Shown here: positions 32,258 to 41,790 of the stretch, piece after piece
Layout: each line of letters begins with the position of its first letter
Position numbering within the stretch: the stretch's first letter is position 1
NCBI RefSeq assembly: GCF_028583425.1
Contig: NC_072795.1
Coordinates: forward strand, 6,285,001-6,349,000
DNA from: Eublepharis macularius
Taxonomy: Eukaryota; Chordata; Lepidosauria; Squamata; Eublepharidae
Direction of reading: 5' to 3'
Length of the DNA stretch: 64,000 nt
Program-made: the position numbers and the translations under genes
The notes under the pieces: model-generated
The model's input: the letters and a program-made list of their open reading frames with translations, nothing else
Told to the model about the DNA's origin: nothing
Databases searched by the model: none

Positions 32258-32712
32258 GGAGTTAATCGTGTTAGTCTGTTGTAGCAAAATAGTAAAGAGT
32301 CCAGTAGCACCTTTAAGACTAACCAACTTTATTGTAGCATAAGCATTCGAGAACCACAGTTCTCTTTGTCAGATGCAACTTTATTATAGCATAAGCTTTT
32401 GAGAACCACAGCCCTCTTCGTCAGATGCATCTGTAGCATAAGCTTTCGCGAAACACAGCTCTCTTTGTTAGATGAATCTGTAGCATAAGCTTTTGAGAAA
32501 CACAGCTCTCTTTGTTAGATGAATCTGTAGCATAAGCTTTTGAGAACCGCTCTCTTCATCAGATGCATCTGTAGCATACGCTTTCGAGAACCACAGCTCT
32601 CTTCTTCAGATGCATCTGAGGATGCATCTGATGAAGAGAGCTGTGGTTCTCAAAAGCTTATGCTACAATAAAGCTGGTTAGTCTTTAAGGTGCTACTGGA
32701 CTCTTTACTATT
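32258..32712. mobile_element. Hammerhead-core array: six reverse copies and one forward copy (type a)
   Basis: On the minus strand, units of about 55-65 bp read CTGATGA-type box, GAGAGC/GTTCTC stem, GAAA or AAAA box, AGCTTATGCTA. They repeat between about 32325 and 32620, then one copy in the plus orientation follows (32630-32670: CTGATGAAGAGAGCTGTGG, GTTCTCAAAAGC). Arms end AGTCCAGTAGCACC and GGTGCTACTGGACT. Some copies keep the GAAA box, others have AAAA. Confidence 0.7.
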
Positions 32713-33576
32713 CCCCCCCCCATCCTGTTGCTCCATGTCAACATCCCATTTGCAGCGACTCATGCTGCATTCTCATTGGCTCTTTACAGGCTGGGTCAGA
32801 CCAAAGAGGTGAACGTTCCCCAGTGCCTTGTTGCCGTCAGTAGCCAGTCTGATAACCTCCAAAGTCCCATTGAGCCAGCGTGGCTAATGTCAAACTGATC
32901 CTCTATTTGTCAAATCCTTTAAAGAACATATGCACCCTCTCAAGGATTACGTGGCGTGGATTGATTGTCCTTTCAGCCAAATGCTATACTGATGTGGTCA
33001 ATGTGGCAGAAGAGTGCCTGTTTCCTTATAGACGAGCGAAGAATAGGATTTCTCATCCACGTCAATGGCTATGCGCTCACAGCCCAGTGATGGTAGTTAT
33101 CCTGGATTAATTAAGAGAATGCAACCTTACACATTGGGGCGTCCATTTCAGCGAGATTTACATTATCGCCCCTCCCCATTAATTCTGAGCTGCAAATGGA
33201 GCTGGCTTGCAAATCACGGATGTGTTGGTAGGGGGCCGGTATGCATGTATGTGTTCACCTCTGGAAACTGGGGTGCTTATTATCTTGGTTGTGAGCGGCA
33301 GAAGGCCAGCAGCTGATTTCAAATCTCTTACATGCTCACGATGAACATTAGGGCCAAGCTAAAAGCGATCGTGGCAAATGTACAAGTTGATTTCTCATTT
33401 TTTAAAACTAAATAGCAGCCGCTGGGGAGGTAAGGGGCACTAAGTCTTTTATGTATGCCATTTCCAGGATCTCATTCGCCCCCCTGGGCTGCTTGCTCTT
33501 TGTGTGTGTTTGGGGGGTGTGTGTGTGACATATGCACCTACATGGAATCTTGATTGTGTTGATTGACACTGTAATC
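32713..33576. other. No gene seen; long unique block, possible conserved non-coding DNA
   Basis: No repeat ends from about 32820 to 33400. The block at 33100-33220 (GCGAGATTTACATTATCGCC and neighbours) has the look of slowly evolving non-coding sequence, an impression only. A TG-rich patch is at 33500-33528. 33350-33376 (AGGGCCAAGCTAAAAGCGAT) resembles one end of the MITE family at 44471. Confidence 0.35.
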
Positions 33577-34614
33577 TGAGAGTCTCTTTACACGAGATGC
33601 CTCGGCGCATGTTAATCAAGTGTAGGGAGATGCAGTGTTAGCTGGGAAGTGTAGTTTTAAAAGACAGACCCTGCGGAGATCTCTTCTCAGAGGGTTTGTT
33701 AATTTCATCTTCACCTCTCTGTCAGTTTCACCTCTCCAGTCTAAAACTGTGTGGGATGGCAACCAGAGGGCAGCAAGGAGTGGAAATGGGCTGGAGCAGC
33801 CTTCCAGAGCTGGGCCGATTCCGGATGGCCAGAAATTGCGGTTTTTCTGCGGAAATAATCGCTTACTGGCCACGCGTTCACTTTCGTCTCCGTCCGCTTT
33901 GTCTCGCAGCGTGCCGTGCCGTCCCGCTTCCAGATGTTCACACGGCCAACTGAGGTACCCGGGATTGGTTGTTGTTTCCTCCCTGTCACAGTTGACGTCG
34001 GGGGCCTTCATTGGTTCACATTTCGGGTTTTTTTAAAAAAATTTTTTTACATGTTTTGCGCAAATGAGCAAACGTGCAGGTATGCGAATATGCAGCTTCG
34101 ACTTTTGTGCGCTTTTGTGCATTTGTGCGCATTTGCACAGTTCGATGTGCGCAAATGGCGCCCGGTTTTAAAAAAAAATTAAGGGAATATTGTTGCCGGC
34201 CAGCAAAGGAAGAAGGGAAAGGGGAGGGCCTCTCCGCGGCGATGAAGCGTCCAGAAGTGTGCAAACCCGCAATACCGCGTTCACACCGTCCGCTTATAGA
34301 GCGCAACTGAGCGCCATGGACTGCAGGTAAGCCGGGACGGGAAATTGCGGGTTTTTACAAGTGAGGTTGCTGAAAAAGCGAAAGCACTCGCTCTATTTGT
34401 GCCCATCTGGAATCGGCCCTGGGTTTGGCCCTGGAGAGGTTATAATGGGCTGAAGTTTCCCTTCCCTTCACAACTCCTTCACACAGCTCCAGTGTATAGC
34501 AAAGTCTTTGCCCTGCCACCAGCTCTATCTTTTAAAACTACCCTTCCCAGCTAACATTGCTTCTCCTGACACGTGTTCTTCATGTGTCAGATGTCTCATG
34601 TAGAGAGAGACTGA
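33577..34614. mobile_element. Long-TIR MITE interrupted by a Harbinger element
   Basis: The left end AGTCTCTTTACACGAGATG, through TGTTAGCTGGGAAGTGTAGT, is the inverse of the right end (ACTACCCTTCCCAGCTAACA, then TCTCATGTAGAGAGAGACT), about 90 bp each. The Harbinger element 33813-34418 sits inside. The TSD is not clear (perhaps GAG). Confidence 0.6.
33813..34418. mobile_element. Harbinger-type element, TSD CTG
   Basis: Ends GGCCGATTCCGGATGG and CCATCTGGAATCGGCC. The flanking CTG is exact (33810-33812, 34419-34421). The subterminal AAATTGCGGTTTTT is mirrored at the right. About 606 bp, no transposase; close relative of 36190-37319. Confidence 0.8.
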
Positions 34615-34619
34615 GCCTC

Positions 34620-34860
34620 AATGAGACTATAAAAATGTAAATTTTTAAAAATCTGCTTGTTTTCCATTGGGAAACAGAAGAAGGGGGCACACCAATACAG
34701 AGTCCTGGAAGAGAAGACAAACACAGGTGCACTGGGAAAATATTTAATATATGATTGTAGGTCCTTATGGGTTTCGCTCACTGCTTCATCAGGACATAGA
34801 TAAGGTACGTGTTCCCACCAAAATAAGGAGCATTCTCTTGCATACGGATCTACAATCCTA
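34620..34860 (-). mobile_element. Repeat with a weak hammerhead-like motif
   Basis: On the minus strand CCTGATGAAGCAGTGAGCGA and AACCCATAAGG follow each other at 34756-34794: CTGATGA, short GC-stem, GAAA. Stem II is only 2-3 bp. Family unknown; the Helitron inserted at its edge. Confidence 0.4.
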
Positions 34861-36189
34861 TCCCACTATATAAAAGAGTGTGTTCTTAACAACTCACTTC
34901 CTACCTTGGTGCACCTCCAGAGACCGCTGCCATGGAGGGGCGCCCAGATGAGGCAGCTTGTTCCTCCAGAGAGCGCACCATGGCAGGAAGCCCAAGCCAG
35001 GATCTGGCATGGAGGAGGCAGCAATGCCAGCCCCCAGCCATCACCCAGCTGGGATCAGGAGCAGAGCAGGTGGCAATGCCTGCCCCCAGCCATCACCCAG
35101 CCAGGATCAGGAGCAGAGCAGGTGGCAATGCCAGCCCCCAGCCATCACCCAGCTGGGATCAGGAGCAGAGAAGGTGGCAATGCCAGCCCCCAGCCATCAC
35201 CCAGCTGGGATCAGGAGCAGAGCAGGTGGCAATGCCAGCCCCCAGCCATCACCCAGCTGGGATCAGGAGCAGAGCAGGTGGCAATGCCAGCCCCCAGCCA
35301 TCACCCAGCCGGGATCAGGAGCAGAGCAGGTGGCAATGCCAGGCCCCAGCCATCACCCAGCCGGGATCAGGAGCAGAGCAGGTGGCAATGCCAGCCCCCA
35401 ACCATCACCCAGCTGGGATCAGGAGCAGAGCAGGTGGCAATGCCAGCCCCCAGGCATCACCCAGCTGGGATCAGGAGCAGAGCAGGTGGCAATGCCTGCC
35501 CCCAGCCATCACCCAGGTGGGATCAGGAGTGGAGCAGGTGGCAACGCCTACCTGCAATCTTCACCCATCTGGGATCAGCCACGGGCAGGGGCCAATGCCT
35601 GCCCCCCACCGCCCATCTGGGATCAGGAGCAGAGTAGGTGGCAATACCTCCCCACCCAGCTGGGATCAGGAGCGGAGCAGGTCGCAATGCCCACCCTTGC
35701 CTTCAACCCACCAGAATTAGGTGGCAATGCCCACCACCTCTTTCTCAGCTGGGAACAAGCTTGGAGAAGGCAGCAATGTCCGCCCCTCCTTTCACCTGGC
35801 TGGAATCAGGTGTAGAGCAGGAGGCAATGCCCACTCGCCCTTCACCCAGCCTGGATCAGGAGTGGAGCAGGTGGCAATGCTTGACCCCGCCTTCACTCAC
35901 CTGGGATCAGAAGTAGAGCAGGTGGCAATGCTTGTTTGCCGCCTTCAACCAGCTGGGATCTGAAGAAGAGCAGGTGGCAATGCCTACCCACCGCCTTCAC
36001 CCAGCTGGGATCAGCCATGGGCAGGGAGCAATGCCTGCCCCCCCTTTGCCCCTCTTTGCCCACCCTTGCCTTCAACCCACCAGAATCAGGCACGGAGCAG
36101 GTGGCAATGCCCACCACCTCTTACCCAGCTGGGATCAAGCTCAGAGAAGGCAACAATGCCTGCCCCTCCCTTTGCCCGGCCAGAATCAG

Positions 36190-37319
36190 GGCCGATTCCA
36201 GACGGCCAGAAATAGCTTTTTTTCCCATGGGAATAATCGCTTACCGGCCACGCGTGTATTTTCACCTCCATCCGCTTTGTCTTGTCTCCATCCGCTTTGT
36301 GCCGTACCATCCCGCTTCCGGATGTTCGCACGGCCAACTGAGGGACCCGGGATTGGTTCTTTCCTCCCCGCCACAACTGACGTCGGGGGCCTTCATTGTT
36401 TCACATCTCGGGTTTTTTTGGAGGGTCTTTTTTCTTGTTTTGCGCAAATGCGCATGTGTGTGAAAACGCAGTGTCAACGATGCTCTCGATGATTGGTCGA
36501 GAGCGTCTCGCGAGGTACATTGGTTGACAATGTGGCCCCTCTCAGCCATCTGCCTCGAGATTTTTTGGAAGTAGTCCAGGTTCCTATGGGTGCTTTGGAG
36601 AGCTTCCTGTATCTTCTCCTCCCCCCAGAAGTGTAGCAGATCTATTATCTCTCTATGCCGCCAGGACACCCCCCGCTTCCCAGCCACTTTCCCTCCGCCA
36701 GCCATGCTGCTCCCGACAAGCCGATATTGCACGAGCACAAGCGTGTGTGCCTGTGTCCACATGCTGTGATTTCTCGGCAACCGAGATTGCCCCCCCCCAA
36801 AACGCCCCTGCAATCGGCACACAAGTCTGCAGGGCAAAGGTCAGAGATACGTCTCAGGGTTGGATTCTTTGAGGGTGACAAAATGGCGGCCGATAGTAAA
36901 GCCTCAAGTGCGCATTTCAGGCGGGCCACACCAATGCAATTGCGCACATGCGGAAAATGGATCGAAAAAAACCTTGGCCACGCGTCCTGATGCTGATTAT
37001 GCATCTGTGCGTATTTGCGCAGTTCTATGTTCGCAGACGCGCGAGTGCGCAAATGGCGCCTGTTTTTTTTTTTAAAAAAAATAGCGATATTGTGGCCAGC
37101 CACCCGGCAAAGGTCTGGAAAGGGGAGTGCCTCTCTGCCGCGACGAATCGTCATGAAGTGGCCAAATCCGCCATACCATGTTCACACCGTCCGCTTTTAT
37201 AGCGCGACCGAGCGCCATGGACCGCAGGTAAGCCGGGACGGGAAATTGCGGGTTTTTACGAGTGCTGTCGCTTGAAAAGCGAAAGCACTCACTTTATTTG
37301 TGCCCGTCTGGAATCGGCT
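36190..37319. mobile_element. Harbinger-type element with a Myb/SANT-like remnant, TSD CAG
   Basis: Ends GGCCGATTCCAGACGGCC and CGTCTGGAATCGGCT. The flanking CAG is exact (36187-36189, 37320-37322). 1.13 kb, inserted in the Helitron minisatellite. The minus strand carries a short Myb/SANT-like coding remnant. No DDE transposase found. Confidence 0.8.
36505..36705 (-). pseudogene. Myb/SANT-like DNA-binding domain remnant
   Basis: From a Met at 36705 the frame reads GVSWRHREIIDLLHFWGEE, then LQSTHRNLDYFQKISRQMAE and RGHIVNQC. The tryptophan positions and the E-(x)-LL-x-WGEE and RGH elements match the Myb/SANT-like domain of vertebrate MSANTD-type and Harbinger-associated proteins. The third helix (usually an RGHNRTxxQC(R)xK pattern) is broken and the reading continues into nonsense. 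Harbinger elements normally encode such a protein beside the transposase, so this is a likely relic. No transposase accompanies it. Confidence 0.6.
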
Positions 37320-37953
37320 CAGGTGAGGAAGTGGCAATGCCTGCTCGCCCTTCACCTGGCCAGGATCAGGAGTGGAGCAAGTGGCAATGCCCGCTCGCCC
37401 TTCACCCAGCTGGGGTCAGGTGTGGAGCAGCTGGCAATACCCATCCCCAGCCTTCACCTGGACGAGGTCAGGAGCGGAAGAGGTGGCAATGTCCGCTCCC
37501 CCTTAAACCAGCTGGAATCAGGTATGAAGCAGGCAGCAATGCTTGTTCCCCTTCACTTGGGCAGAATCAGGTGCGGAGCAGGAGGCCATGCCCACCCCCC
37601 ATTCACCCAGTCAGAATCAGGAGCGAAGCAGGTGGCAATGCCCAACCCCTGCCTTCACCCTGCTGGAATCAGGCGCGGAGCAGGCAGCAATGCCCAACCC
37701 CTGCCTTCACCCACCCAGTATCAGGAGTGGAGCAGGTTTGCCCCCCTGCCTTCACCCAGCCAGGGCCAGTCACGGAGAAGGAGGCAGTGCCTTCCCCCTT
37801 TACTCAGCTGGGATCAGGAGCAGAACAGGTGGCAATGCCCGCCCCCCTTCACCCGATCAGGATCAGTCACGGATGAGAAGACAATGCCCACCTGCCCACC
37901 CTCTCCTTTCTAGAGCCTGTTGTATTTCCCCCCACAACGGGCTTTGTTACTAG

Positions 37954-38352
37954 TCTTAAATATTTCTCTCCACAGCACCTTAGTTTTTCTTCTCTTCCTC
38001 TTTTCCATTGGCTGTCTGGGAGCGGGGGCGGGGGGGGGAAGGCATTACAAAAGTAGCATTTTTAGAGTACAGACTTAAATCTTGCTTTCTCCCTGCCATG
38101 GCCCCAATCCACATTGGGATCCCCCCCAAGGCCACTGTTTTCAGTTTTCTGGATTGCCTCTTTGAGCCCTTAGATTCACACGGAAAGCAGTACTGGCGAC
38201 TGAATAGAATATTTGGGTGGGCGACGAATGAACAAATGAAATTCTGAGACGGCAAAGTCTCTCTCTCACACGTGGAGCTTTCCCCGATGGAAACCTGCTT
38301 ATATATCATGCTAAAGAAAAGTTGGACGCAGCAGAAAAATGAAAACCTAAAA
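37954..38352. other. No gene seen
   Basis: Unique sequence with a G-run at about 38023-38038; no feature recognised. Confidence 0.4.
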
Positions 38353-38487
38353 TGTGATGGCTGGACTCAATAAAGCCTTCAGTTTGCAAGACCTGAGCAA
38401 GGCTGTCAATAATAGAACATTTTGGAGGTTGTTCATTCATGAGATCACCATAAGTCAGAAGTAACTTGATGGCACATAGAGTACACA
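38353..38487 (+). mobile_element. BovB (RTE) LINE 3' tip
   Basis: Conceptual reading near the end resembles the BovB C-terminus (DLSKAVNNRTFW, then an IHEI-like block). It ends at GTAACTTGATGGCACATAG. Truncated. Confidence 0.6.
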
Positions 38488-38490
38488 ATG

Positions 38491-38592
38491 TTGCAATCCT
38501 AACTGAAATCCTAAGCAAAGTCACTCCAGTCTAAGCCCATTGATTTCAATGGGCTTACACTGGAGTAACTCTGCTTAGGATTTCACTGTAAA
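38491..38592. mobile_element. Palindromic mini-element
   Basis: Arms CAATCCTAACTGAAATCCTA/AGCAAAGTCACTCCAG and their complement CTGGAGTAACTCTGCTTAGG around the loop GATTTCAATG. A hairpin of this type is widespread in squamate DNA. TSD not determined. Confidence 0.6.
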
Positions 38593-38848
38593 TATAGTAG
38601 TCAAATTTCATTGAAGTCAATAAGATTTATATCCATATTTAAGACTCCAACCTTAAGTAAAATTCTAATTTATATTCTGTTTTCATCATTTTGTTGTAAT
38701 CTTGGGGTGCTTCTAAAAATAAAGTTTTTTTAAAAAAATAAAGATGACTGTATTGTCGAAGGCTTTCACGGCCGGAGAACGATGGTTGTTGGGGGTTTTC
38801 CGGGCTGTATTGCCGTGGTCTTGGCATTGTAGTTCCTGACGTTTCTGA

Positions 38849-40387
38849 CTCCCCAAAATACATAAAGACTCAGTCCCACTCCGACCCATTGTGAGTGCCA
38901 TTGGTTCACCGACATATGAATTAGCTAGACATCTGGCAGATCTCCTGCAGGACCACATCGGGAAAACCTCGTCTTACATCAAAGATTCAGCAGATTTCAT
39001 CAACAAAATCAGTTCTCTGAAACTCAATCCACAAGACATACTTGTCAGTTTTGATGTTGTATCCCTGTTTACCAAGGTTCCAGTAAAAGACACTATTGCA
39101 CTGATTAATCAGATTTTCCCAGAGGATGTAACAGCCTTATTCCATCATTGTCTGACAACCAGTTACTTCCAATGGGACAACGAATTCTATGAACAGATGG
39201 ATGGGGTGGCCATGGGGAGCCCACTCAGCCCAGTTATAGCAAACTTCTACATGGAACATTTTGAAAAAACAGCTCTAGAATCAGCACCCCACAAACCCAG
39301 TGTATGGTTCCGGTTTGTGGATGATACATTCATCATTTGGAGCCATGGGGAGGAAGAATTGATGGAGTTTTTGAATCATCTCAACAACATCCACCTGAAC
39401 ATACAATTCACAATGGAGAAAGAAAGTGAGGGAAAACTCTCATTCCTGGATACCTTGGTCATCCGCAAAGCAAACTTTCAGTTAGGTCACAAGGTCTACA
39501 GGAAACCAACTCACACTGATCGGTACTTACACAAAAACTCCAATCACCACCCCCGACAGAAAAGAGGCATAATGAAAACATTAGTGGATCGTGCAAGACG
39601 GATATGTGAGCCGCGCTTTCTCAATGAGGAAATTAATCATCTAAACCACGCACTTCAGGCAAATGGCTACTCCAGAAATGAAATCCGAAGAGCAATCAAA
39701 CCCAGGATGAATCAAACAACCAAGGAAAAACAGTCACCTACAGGAAAAGTGTTTTTGCCATATATCAAAGGAATTACTGATCAGATGGGAAAGCTTATGA
39801 AAAAGCATAACCTTCAAGCAGTATTCAGACCCACCCGAAAAATACAACAGATGCTACGATCAGCAAAAGACAGCAGAGACCCCCTCACCTCTGCAGGAGT
39901 ATACCGGATACCCTGCAGCTGTGGACAAGTTTACATCGGGACCACAAAGCGTAGCATCCAGACAAGAATAAAAGAACATGAAAGACACTGCAGACTTGGA
40001 CAGCCTGAAAAATCAGCAGTGGCTGAACATAGCCTAACTCAAACAGGGCACAGTATCTTATTCCAGGACACCAAAATACTGGACAACACTTCCAACTACT
40101 TTGTCAGACTGCACAGGGAAGCCATTGAAATTCACAAGCATAAGCAAAACTTCAACAGGAAAGAAGAAACCTTAAGAATGAACAGAGCATGGGCTCCAGT
40201 TCTGAAAAACACCAGGCCAACAAAACATTCCACACCCGACAATAGCCCTGCAGAGAAGATTAGCACATCAAGCACCAATCCATATGCAAAAGAACCTCCT
40301 CAGGATACAATGAAGCCTCCCGCCATTAGCATTCCACACCCTGGGAAACTCTTACAGAATGACTCAGCTCAACCCCACCCCTCCTGA
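38849..40387 (+). CDS. PLE reverse transcriptase with GIY-YIG endonuclease, N-terminus missing
   Basis: The frame is open from 38849 (right after a TGA made by the inverted arm) to a TGA at 40385. It begins in the conserved block LPKIHKDSVPLRPIVSAIGS; the only in-frame start-like codon near is GTG at 38891, so it is truncated and not a real start. RT motifs follow: VSFDVVSLFTKVP, GVAMGSPLSPVIANFYM and the catalytic FRFVDDTFI at about 39307-39333. A Lys/Arg-rich linker leads to a GIY-YIG nuclease from about 39896: AGVYRIPCSCGQVYIGTTKR, then IQTRIKEHERHC and an E in the C-terminal part. PLE enzymes of this type nick DNA with GIY-YIG and copy RNA in place. The frame has no internal stop, but the missing N-terminal RT part makes it non-functional alone. 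Confidence 0.92.
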   Translation, partial: LPKIHKDSVPLRPIVSAIGSPTYELARHLADLLQDHIGKTSSYIKDSADFINKISSLKLNPQDILVSFDVVSLFTKVPVKDTIALINQIFPEDVTALFHHCLTTSYFQWDNEFYEQMDGVAMGSPLSPVIANFYMEHFEKTALESAPHKPSVWFRFVDDTFIIWSHGEEELMEFLNHLNNIHLNIQFTMEKESEGKLSFLDTLVIRKANFQLGHKVYRKPTHTDRYLHKNSNHHPRQKRGIMKTLVDRARRICEPRFLNEEINHLNHALQANGYSRNEIRRAIKPRMNQTTKEKQSPTGKVFLPYIKGITDQMGKLMKKHNLQAVFRPTRKIQQMLRSAKDSRDPLTSAGVYRIPCSCGQVYIGTTKRSIQTRIKEHERHCRLGQPEKSAVAEHSLTQTGHSILFQDTKILDNTSNYFVRLHREAIEIHKHKQNFNRKEETLRMNRAWAPVLKNTRPTKHSTPDNSPAEKISTSSTNPYAKEPPQDTMKPPAISIPHPGKLLQNDSAQPHPS

Positions 40388-40452
40388 GTAGATACAAATG
40401 ACCTACATCTTTTCCACACTGTGACACTGAGAGATCTCTGTCTTTTGGTGCT

Positions 40453-40496
40453 ACACCTCTGAAGATGCCAGCCACAGCTGCTGGCGAAACGTCAGG
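40453..40496 (+). ncRNA. Hammerhead ribozyme motif in the PLE 3' terminus
   Basis: CTGAAGA, then GCCAGC/GCTGGC stem II, then GAAA, CGTC and AGG pairing with CCT. Same as 23713-23755. PLEs are known to carry hammerheads in their terminal repeats. Cleavage would fall after CGTC near 40493. Confidence 0.75.
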
Positions 40497-40560
40497 AACT
40501 ACAATGCCAAGACCACGGCAATACAGCCCGGAAAACCCCCAACAACCAATAAAGATGACT

Positions 40561-41387
40561 AATTGGAATCTTTACAGATCCATTTTGAGAAGCAGGCGTT
40601 ATGCAAGTGAAAAAGTATTGCCTTCAACAGCTACATGAAAGAATGTTAACAGTAATTTTCCCCCAGCATGAAGACTCAATGGCCAGGTAAATTCCATGCC
40701 TGTTAGGGTAGCAGTTACAGGTGTGGGATCCTAGGTACGAAAAAAAATATGGAAAGTACAGTTTTTGCTGTATCAAAAGTGCCTTGAAAAAAATGGTTTG
40801 AGTGAAACAATTTAGGTGGATCAAGTAAGTAAGCCAATCAACACACCCCAGCCCATCTCTTTGGTGATCTTTTACAGAAGATAACCAGCTGAGGAAGGTA
40901 GGGGAGGCAGTGCCAGACTGAAAAGGAAAAGACAGAAAAACAAGCAGATAATGGCAGTTAAATATGAATTTGCTGGGGGGAAAGAAATGCAGCCGTCCAC
41001 AAGCTCTCAGCCTTGCCAAAGAAGTTCTCACATTTACTTCTGCAAAGCAGTCTTAAGGTAAACCGGACAAGGCACGGGAAAAACCCAAGGACAGATTTCC
41101 AGCACATTTTTAGTTACTATATGTGTGTACATGCACACTCATTTTTACCCCAGCCTTCCCCTATTTTATTGCTACAACGATCTTATAAAGTAGGTCAGAC
41201 TGGCAGATAGCGAGTGAGTCAAAGCCTCCCAGTTTTCTTTATGCTGGGATGAGGAACTGGTTCCAGATGTCCTATCTAGATCAGCACTCTATTCACTATA
41301 CAACACTGGCTCACCCAGCAGCAGCAGTTGAAGAAAACTCATAAACTGGCCTGCCTGTATGGTGGCGACATGTTTCTCAGTGGTGCC
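40561..41387. other. No gene seen
   Basis: Mostly unique. 41130-41310 looks like a decayed SINE body (GCTACAACGATCTTATAAAG, then CACTATACAACACTGGCTC). Confidence 0.4.
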
Positions 41388-41790
41388 CAGGGGCTTTTTT
41401 TCTAGGAAAAGAGGTGGGGGAACTCAGTGGGTTGCTAGCACAGGGGGCAACTCTTGGCGGGAGGTGGTGCCCCTGGTATCACGTGTGCACGCGCAAACTG
41501 CATGCATGCTCCCAGGACCAATGACGTCACTTTGGGTCAGCTGGAATAAGAGGGGAGTTTTAAAAGTTTAAATCGCCCTCGGCGAAAATGGTCACATGGC
41601 TGGTGGCCCCACCCCCTGATCTCCAGACAGAGGGGAGTTAAGAATGCCCTCCGCGCCACTCCAGCGGTGCGAAGGGCAATCTAAACTCCCCTCTGTCTGG
41701 AGATCAGGGGGCGGGGACACCAGTCATGTGACCATTTTCAAGAGGTTCCAGAACTCCGTTCCACCACGTTCCAGCTGAAAAAAAGCCCTG
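41388..41790. mobile_element. hAT-type MITE, TIR CAGGGGCTTTTTTTC, with long inner hairpin
   Basis: The TSD GTGGTGCC is exact (41380-41387, 41791-41798). Inner arms GATCTCCAGACAGAGGGGAG and CTCCCCTCTGTCTGGAGATC flank a short centre. Confidence 0.85.

Larger units (their letters stand above)
34990..37900. repeat. 52-bp minisatellite inside the Helitron (interrupted)
   Basis: The unit includes GGGATCAGGAGCAGAGCAGG, TGGCAATGCCAGCCCCC and AGCCATCACCCAGCT. Nine to ten nearly identical units lie at about 35040-35530; more diverged units extend to 36189 and resume from 37320 to 37900. Since 52 is not a multiple of three and units lack stops, all three plus frames stay open for 240-285 codons; these are not genes. 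Confidence 0.93.
34861..37953 (+). mobile_element. Helitron-like element carrying a 52-bp minisatellite
   Basis: The 5' end TCCCACTATATAAAAGAGTG starts right after an A (34860). The 3' end is a hairpin AGCCTGTTGT/ACAACGGGCT followed by TTGTTACTAG and then T (37954). A TC start, CTAG end with a hairpin just upstream, and insertion between A and T without TSD are Helitron hallmarks. There is no Rep/helicase frame, so it is non-autonomous. Most of it is the minisatellite; 36190-37319 is a later Harbinger insertion. A shorter copy with the same ends is at 47118-47609. Confidence 0.75.
38750..40547 (+). mobile_element. Penelope-like retroelement, 5'-truncated, with inverted terminal arm
   Basis: Flanked by exact 13-bp repeats AATAAAGATGACT (38737-38749, 40548-40560). 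The left arm 38751-38845 is the inverse of the 3' terminus (40495-40545), a configuration typical of PLEs. Then follows the truncated RT plus GIY-YIG frame and the terminal repeat with a hammerhead motif. Young, judging by the intact TSD and open frame. Confidence 0.9.

Noticed and set aside
35040..35530. A CRISPR array
   Set aside because: Repeats are contiguous 52-bp units without spacers, in a vertebrate genome.
34906..35815. Three overlapping plus-strand open frames of 243-285 codons, Pro/Gln/Ser-rich
   Set aside because: They are three readings of one stop-free 52-bp minisatellite; no start context, domain or splice evidence.
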